A DNA stretch of 64,000 nucleotides from NCBI RefSeq assembly GCF_016653115.1, contig NZ_NHRX01000032.1, positions 45,878 through 109,877 of the forward strand, read 5' to 3'. The stretch is from Rhodocyclus purpureus (GTDB taxonomy: Bacteria > Pseudomonadota > Gammaproteobacteria > Burkholderiales > Rhodocyclaceae). Below, in pieces: positions 59,007 through 64,000 of this stretch. Every line of letters begins with the position of its first letter. Position 1 is the stretch's first letter. The notes below the pieces were generated by a model, which saw nothing but the letters and a program-made list of their open reading frames with translations, made no database searches and was not told the DNA's origin. Made by a program: the position numbers and the translations under genes.

Positions 59007-60122
59007 ATGAACGACGAACTGGCGGACTGGCTGCGGCTGACGCTCGCCCCCGGCATCGGCGGCCAGACGCAGCGAAGGCTGCTCGCCGCCTTCGGACCGG
59101 CGCCGGCAGTCTTCTCCGCCGGGCGCAGCGCGATCGTCGGCGTGATCGGCAGCGCCGCAGCGGCGCGCCTGCTCGACAGCAACAACGCCGCCGCCGTGGC
59201 CGCCGCGCTCGCTTGGCGCGCGCGTGGCGACGACCGCCACATCGTCGTCCTCGGTGACGCCGACTACCCGCAGGCGCTGCTCGAAATCGACGACCCGCCG
59301 ACGCTGCTCTACGTCCGCGGGCGGCGCGAGTTGCTCAACCGGCCTGCGCTGGCGATCGTCGGCAGCCGCAACGCGACGCCCGCCGGCGTGCGCAACGCCG
59401 AGCAGTTCGCCGCGGCGCTCGGCAGCAGCGGACTCGTCATCGTCAGCGGACTCGCGCTCGGCATCGACGGCGCCGCGCATCGCGGCGCGCTCGCCGCCGG
59501 CGGCGACACGCTGGCCTTCATCGGCACCGGCATCGACCGCGTCTACCCGTCGCGGCACCAGGAACTGGCGCGCGAGATCGCGACGCACGGCGCCATCGTC
59601 TCCGAGTTCGCGCTGGGAACGCCGCCGCTGCCGCCCAACTTTCCGCGCCGCAACCGCCTGATCGCCGGCATCGCGCGCGGCGTGCTCGTGGTCGAGGCGG
59701 CGACCGGCAGCGGCTCGCTGATCACCGCCCGCCTCGCCGCCGAACAGGGGCGCGAGGTCTTCGCCATCCCCGGGTCGATCCACTCGCCGCTCGCGCGCGG
59801 CTGCCACCAGTTGCTGCGCCTGGGCGCCAAGCTCGCCGAGAGCGCCCAGGACGTGCTCGAAGAGCTGGCTTGGGCCAGCCCCCTGCCAGGCCTGGGCAAG
59901 GCCAAAAACGGCGCTGCAGGGGGCACCGCTGCCGACCCCGACGACGCGGAGGCTGGGCGCCTGCTCGACGCGCTCGGCCACGAAGCGCGCACGCTCGACC
60001 AGCTGGTGCAGGGCAGCGGCTTGACTGCCGACCGGCTTTCCGTGATCCTGCTCGAACTCGAACTCGCAGGACGCGTCGCCAGCCTCCCCGGCGACTGTTA
60101 CCAGAGGCTGCCTGAAAGCTGA
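59007..60122 (+). CDS. dprA: DNA-processing protein DprA (Smf)
   Basis: DprA binds incoming single-stranded DNA during transformation and loads RecA. The 371-residue product has an N-terminal SAM-like helical part (LAPGIGGQTQRRLLAAFGPA), the Rossmann-like core with IVGSRNATPAGVRNAEQFA, SGLALGIDGAAHRGAL and FPRRNRLIAG, and a C-terminal winged helix from about 310. Length and motifs are those of the betaproteobacterial type. It leads the operon dprA-DUF494-topB. Confidence 0.96.
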   Translation: MNDELADWLRLTLAPGIGGQTQRRLLAAFGPAPAVFSAGRSAIVGVIGSAAAARLLDSNNAAAVAAALAWRARGDDRHIVVLGDADYPQALLEIDDPPTLLYVRGRRELLNRPALAIVGSRNATPAGVRNAEQFAAALGSSGLVIVSGLALGIDGAAHRGALAAGGDTLAFIGTGIDRVYPSRHQELAREIATHGAIVSEFALGTPPLPPNFPRRNRLIAGIARGVLVVEAATGSGSLITARLAAEQGREVFAIPGSIHSPLARGCHQLLRLGAKLAESAQDVLEELAWASPLPGLGKAKNGAAGGTAADPDDAEAGRLLDALGHEARTLDQLVQGSGLTADRLSVILLELELAGRVASLPGDCYQRLPES

Positions 60123-60128
60123 ACCATC

Positions 60129-60578
60129 ATGATCGACATCCTCGTATACCTCTTCGAGAACTACCAGGACCTCGACGCCCAGCCGGGCAGCGAGGCGCTG
60201 GCGCAAAGCCTCACCGAAGCCGGCTTCGACGACGGCGAGATCAGCTTCGCGCTCGACTGGCTCGACGGCCTGCACAGCTCGCAAATCGCCGATTTCGTGT
60301 GCAGCCCGCGCTCGCTGCGCATCTATACGGAAGAGGAACGCCGACGCCTCGGCAGCGAGTGCCTCGACTTCGTGATCTTCCTCGAACAGGCCGGCGTGAT
60401 CACCCCGGCGCTGCGCGAGCTGATCATCGACCGTGGCCTCGCGCTCGACGAGGACGAAGTCCCGATCGACAAGTTCAAGGTCATCGTGCTGATCGTCCTG
60501 TGGAGCCGCGATCAGGACCTCGAACCGCTGATCGTCGAAGAGCTGCTCTCCTCCCCAGACGACACGCCGCTGCACTGA
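60129..60578 (+). CDS. smg: DUF494 (Smg) family protein
   Basis: The 149-residue acidic product starts MIDILVYLFENYQDLDAQPG and contains DDGEISFALDWLDGL and LIVLWSRDQDLEPLIVEELL, the usual pattern of Smg/DUF494. Function is unknown; the gene nearly always follows dprA. It begins 6 bases after the dprA stop. Confidence 0.93.
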   Translation: MIDILVYLFENYQDLDAQPGSEALAQSLTEAGFDDGEISFALDWLDGLHSSQIADFVCSPRSLRIYTEEERRRLGSECLDFVIFLEQAGVITPALRELIIDRGLALDEDEVPIDKFKVIVLIVLWSRDQDLEPLIVEELLSSPDDTPLH

Positions 60579-60767
60579 GCGGCGGCGCAGCCCGGCGCCC
60601 GGATACTGGATGGAACGCGGCGCCGTCAGCCCGGCGCCAAGGCCGTCTCCAGGTCCCCCGGAGCGTGCTTGCCAAGCGCGGCACGGTACTCTTATCATGC
60701 CCCGCGCAGTAGTCGATCCCTCCCACCCGACGCCCGCCGACGGCGTCGCCTTCCTGGCAAGCCTTTC

Positions 60768-63359
60768 ATGAGCAAGAAGCTGATCATCGCCGAAAAGCCT
60801 TCCGTCGCCGCCGACATCGCGCGCGCGCTCGGCGGCTTCACGCGCCATGACGATTATTTCGAGCGTGACGATTACGTCGTCTCATCCGCCATCGGCCACC
60901 TGCTCGAACTCGCCTGTCCGGAAGAGTACGAGGTCAAGCGCGGCAAGTGGTCGTTCGCGCACCTGCCGGTGATTCCGCCGCACTTCGCGCTGAAGCCGAT
61001 CGAGAAGACCGAAGCGCGCCTGAAGCTGCTGACCAAGCTGATCAAGCGCAAGGACGTCAGCGGCCTGGTGAATGCCTGCGACGCGGGGCGCGAGGGCGAA
61101 CTGATCTTCAACTACATCGTCGCGCATGCGAAGAACGCGAAGCCGGTCGAACGCCTCTGGCTGCAGTCGATGACCCCGCAGGCGATCCGTGAAGGTTTCG
61201 CGCAGCTGCGCGGTAGCGACGAGATGCGCGGCCTCGCCGACGCCGCGGTCAGCCGCTCCGAATCGGACTGGCTGGTCGGCATCAACGGCACGCGCGCGAT
61301 GACCGCGTTCAACTCGAAGACCGGCGGCTTCCACCTGACCACCGTCGGTCGCGTGCAGACGCCGACGCTGGCGCTCCTGGTGCAGCGCGAAGCGAAGATC
61401 CGCCGCTTCCAGCCGAAGCCCTACTGGGAAGTCGAGGGCGTCTTCGCCTGCGCCGCCGGCGAATACCGCGGCAAGTGGTTCGACGAGAAATTCAGCAAGG
61501 GCAAGAGCGAGGAAGAGGAAGTCCTGCGCGCCGACCGCCTCTGGGACGAGGCAAAGGCCCGCGCGCTCGCCGATCGCTGCCGCGGCAAGCCAGGCATCGT
61601 CAGCGAGGAGGCCAAGCCGACGACGCAGTTGTCGCCGCTGCTCTACGACCTGACCAGCCTGCAGCGCGAAGCGAACGGCCGCTTCGGCTTCTCGGCGAAG
61701 ACGACGCTCGGCCTCGCGCAGGCGCTCTACGAAAAGCACAAGGTATTGACCTATCCGCGGACCGACGCGCGCGCGCTGCCCGAGGACTACCTCGGTACCG
61801 TCGATGCGACGCTGGCGATGCTCGAAAGCGAAGGGACCGTCGCCAACCGCTACGGCCACTTCGCGCACACCATCCGCAGCAAGCAGTGGGTCGTCCCGAA
61901 CAAGCGCATCTTCAACAACGCGAAGATCTCCGACCACTTCGCGATCATCCCGACGCAACAGGCGCCGAAGACCCTGTCCGAGCCCGAACAGAAGCTCTAC
62001 GACATGGTCGTCAAGCGCTTCCTCGCCGTCTTCTACCCGGCCGCCGAGCACCTGGTGACGACGCGCATCACGCGTGTCGAGGGCGAGCCGTTCAAGACCG
62101 AAGGCAAGGTGCTGATCAACCCCGGCTGGCTCGCCGTCTATGGCCGCGAGGGCCAGGAAGGAGAGGAGGGCAACCTCGTTGCCGTCGCGCCGAAGGAAAC
62201 CGTCGCCACCGAGGACGTCGTGCTCAATGCCGGCATCACCAAGCCGCCGGCACGCTACTCCGAAGCGACGCTGCTCTCGGCGATGGAAGGCGCGGGCAAG
62301 ACCGTCGACGACGAGGAACTGCGCGCGGCAATGGCCGGCCGCGGCCTGGGCACGCCGGCGACGCGCGCGCAGATCATCGAGAACCTGATCACCGAACAGT
62401 ACATCCTGCGCGAAGGCCGCGAACTGCAGCCGACCGCCAAGGCCTTCTCGCTGATGACCCTGCTCGACGGACTCGGCATCCGCGAACTGACCGCCGCCGA
62501 ACTGACCGGCGAATGGGAATGGAAGCTCGCGCGCATGGAGCGCGGCGAGATGTCGCGCGACACCTTCATGCAGGAAATCGCCGAGATGACGCGGCGCATC
62601 GTCGAGCGCGCCAAGACCTACGACAGCGACACCATCCCCGGCGACTTCGGCGAACTCTCGACGCCGTGCCCGAAGTGCGGCGGCAAGATCAAGGAAACCT
62701 ACAAGAAATTCCAGTGCCAAGGCTGCGAGTACTCGCTGTGGAAGATCGTCGCCGGCCGCCAGTTCGAGCCCGCCGAGATCGAGACGCTGCTCTCCGAGCG
62801 TTCGGTCGGTCCGCTCACCGGCTTCCGCAACAAGATGGGCCGCGCCTTTGCGGCAACCGTCCGCCTCAACGCCGAGAACGCCCCCGAATTCGACTTCGGC
62901 CAGGGCCTGCGCAGCGAGGAGGGCAGTGCCGAGGAAGTCGATTTCTCGACGCAGACCCCGCTCGGTGCCTGTCCCAAGTGCGGGGCCCGCGTCTTCGAGC
63001 ACGGCATGGCCTACGTCTGCGAGAAATCGGTCGCCGCCGAGCGGCAATGCGACTTCCGCTCGGGCAAGCTGATCCTGCAACAGCCGATCGAACGCGAGCA
63101 GATGGAAAAACTGCTCGCCACCGGCCGCACCGACCTGCTCAAGGACTTCGTCTCGGCGCGCACGCGGCGCAAATTCTCGGCCTTCCTCGTGCGCGGCAGC
63201 GACGGCAAGGTAGGCTTCGAGTTCGAGAAGAAGGAACCGAAAGCCGGGGCTGCAGCGAAGGGCGCCAAGAGCACCAGCAAAGCCGGCAGCGAACCAGCAG
63301 CAGAGCCCGCCGACGAGGCGCCCGCGAAGCCTGCGCGCAGGACGACGAAGAAGGCCTGA
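60768..63359 (+). CDS. topB: DNA topoisomerase III (type IA)
   Basis: The enzyme passes single strands to decatenate DNA. From ATG 60768 the product has 863 residues. A Toprim domain holds LIIAEKPSVAADIARALGGF and NACDAGREGELIF; the active tyrosine is Y329 in LTYPRTDAR. Two zinc-ribbon-like cysteine sets follow (CPKCGGKIKETY...CQGC and CPKCGARVFEHG...C). The C-terminal 40 residues are a Lys/Ala-rich tail. It is longer than E. coli TopB (653) because of the zinc and tail regions, as usual in this class. A 189-base gap precedes it. Confidence 0.95.
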   Translation: MSKKLIIAEKPSVAADIARALGGFTRHDDYFERDDYVVSSAIGHLLELACPEEYEVKRGKWSFAHLPVIPPHFALKPIEKTEARLKLLTKLIKRKDVSGLVNACDAGREGELIFNYIVAHAKNAKPVERLWLQSMTPQAIREGFAQLRGSDEMRGLADAAVSRSESDWLVGINGTRAMTAFNSKTGGFHLTTVGRVQTPTLALLVQREAKIRRFQPKPYWEVEGVFACAAGEYRGKWFDEKFSKGKSEEEEVLRADRLWDEAKARALADRCRGKPGIVSEEAKPTTQLSPLLYDLTSLQREANGRFGFSAKTTLGLAQALYEKHKVLTYPRTDARALPEDYLGTVDATLAMLESEGTVANRYGHFAHTIRSKQWVVPNKRIFNNAKISDHFAIIPTQQAPKTLSEPEQKLYDMVVKRFLAVFYPAAEHLVTTRITRVEGEPFKTEGKVLINPGWLAVYGREGQEGEEGNLVAVAPKETVATEDVVLNAGITKPPARYSEATLLSAMEGAGKTVDDEELRAAMAGRGLGTPATRAQIIENLITEQYILREGRELQPTAKAFSLMTLLDGLGIRELTAAELTGEWEWKLARMERGEMSRDTFMQEIAEMTRRIVERAKTYDSDTIPGDFGELSTPCPKCGGKIKETYKKFQCQGCEYSLWKIVAGRQFEPAEIETLLSERSVGPLTGFRNKMGRAFAATVRLNAENAPEFDFGQGLRSEEGSAEEVDFSTQTPLGACPKCGARVFEHGMAYVCEKSVAAERQCDFRSGKLILQQPIEREQMEKLLATGRTDLLKDFVSARTRRKFSAFLVRGSDGKVGFEFEKKEPKAGAAAKGAKSTSKAGSEPAAEPADEAPAKPARRTTKKA

Positions 63360-63515
63360 ACTGCGCCGCCGGCATTCCCCACAGATTCCGGGGACAAGCC
63401 TGTGGATAAAACGTAAACAGGCGCGTCACGTATCTGTGCCGGCGGGGAGAGACGGCTGTGCCTAATTTTTGGGCAGCCCGAGTTCACATTGAACGGCGCA
63501 GGCTAAAGCGAACCC

Positions 63516-63764
63516 TCAATACATGAGGGCAAAGCATCTCGGACAGCGATGTGACCCGTCGCTAGGGGTTCCGCAAATCTTGCAACGCGGGCCAGAAACG
63601 GTCTGCGCTGTCTTTTTCGGCAGTGGGCTGCATGCATTGCAGCACCCAGCCCTTTTGGACCAGCAATTGCTGACACAGACAAGCTTGTTGCAGATAGCGC
63701 ACCGCCTGCGAGGAGCGTGCGGAGTGCACCCACAACGTTCACAAACCGCTTTCAAGCTGACCAC
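63516..63764 (-). CDS. Small cysteine-rich zinc-ribbon-like protein
   Basis: An 82-residue frame from GTG 63764 contains 14 cysteines in regular pairs: CERCGC, CAICNKLVC, CCNAC, CKICG and CRC-type HRCPRCF. This spacing looks like two or three treble-clef or zinc-ribbon units, which is unlikely by chance. I do not recognise the family. Base composition is lower in G+C than the neighbours, and codon use differs, so it may be acquired. It points leftward toward topB, and the upstream GTAGG could serve as ribosome site. Confidence 0.5.
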   Translation of the reverse strand: MVSLKAVCERCGCTPHAPRRRCAICNKLVCVSNCWSKRAGCCNACSPLPKKTAQTVSGPRCKICGTPSDGSHRCPRCFALMY

Positions 63765-63779
63765 CTACGCTTACCCGTG

Positions 63780-64000
63780 AGACCCGACTGGGAGCTTGAA
63801 GAAAAGCACATAGAGGTCATGTTGGACTCGTTGCTGTATTCGGTGCGCCGTTAACCCGGGTTTAACAGCTACCTTAAACTTTCCTTGTAAAACATAGTCT
63901 TGCGTTAAAAATTTTTCGCGAGTGGCACTACATGTGCTTTTCGCGAAGGGATGGCAGCTCAGTCGACGCGTTTTTTGGTGCCTCCGGGCAAGTGGTCGAG
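63780..64000 (+). other. AT-richer end region, possibly start of a gene leaving the window
   Basis: The last 220 bases are noticeably AT-richer than the rest. Two plus-strand frames remain open to the edge: from ATG 63951, with GAAGGG directly upstream (MAAQSTRFLVPPGKWS), and from ATG 63932 (MCFSRRDGSSVDAFF). Neither is recognisable. AAAAATTTTTCGCG at 63908-63921 and repeated TTAAA-type tracts suggest a promoter. Confidence 0.25.

Overview
The window is high-GC DNA (roughly two thirds G+C by eye) from a Gram-negative bacterium, most likely a betaproteobacterium close to the Rhodocyclales. The evidence is gene order rather than a marker gene: fmt-def facing dprA-DUF494-topB, and rsmB-DUF4390-ntrY-ntrX-trkA-trkH in one leftward run followed by hemE and priA. 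Both blocks are familiar in that class. Four 15-16/16 parS sites at 56523-56740 suggest this part of the chromosome lies near the replication origin. I see no rRNA, and no tRNA that I could recognise.

Layout. 1-1700: the end of what looks like a type I restriction-modification locus. It has an AlbA/HATPase accessory gene, then 18 codons resembling the start of hsdR, cut by the left end of an IS21-family element with a broken istA. 1668-2161: the worn leader-distal end of a CRISPR array, containing a fragment of a Mu-like phage gene. 2162-7010: an almost perfectly regular type I-E array of 80 repeats and 79 spacers, read leftward. 7011-15880: its leader and a complete I-E cas operon (cas3-cse1-cse2-cas7e-cas5e-cas6e-cas1-cas2). 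16267-18053: a second AlbA/HATPase gene bracketed by a 42-bp direct repeat.

18083-23679: an AttE/AttFG/AttH-type ABC export operon and two hotdog thioesterases. 23743-30549: a HerA-like ATPase, an orphan Wadjet JetD nuclease whose JetABC partners are missing, and a tightly spaced pair of genes for a metallophosphoesterase and a CHAT-domain protease. That pair is the best candidate here for an uncharacterised system. 30819-42291: housekeeping genes (yebC, metH, murB, carbonic anhydrase, ROK kinase, MFS transporter, NDH-2, CDGSH protein) separated by short dispersed repeats. 42304-54526: the leftward priA-hemE-trkHA-ntrXY-DUF4390-rsmB run. 54642-56479: a cation efflux gene and a secreted S1/P1 nuclease. 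56523-56740: the parS cluster. 57223-63359: fmt-def, then dprA-DUF494-topB. The last 640 bases hold a small cysteine-rich ORF and perhaps the start of a gene that leaves the window.

Taken together, the left quarter is a defence island (restriction remnant, CRISPR-Cas, AlbA/HATPase genes) with clear scars of IS, phage and repeat-mediated rearrangement. It joins a conserved, probably origin-proximal chromosome segment that carries a second, smaller accessory patch around 23.7-30.5 kb.
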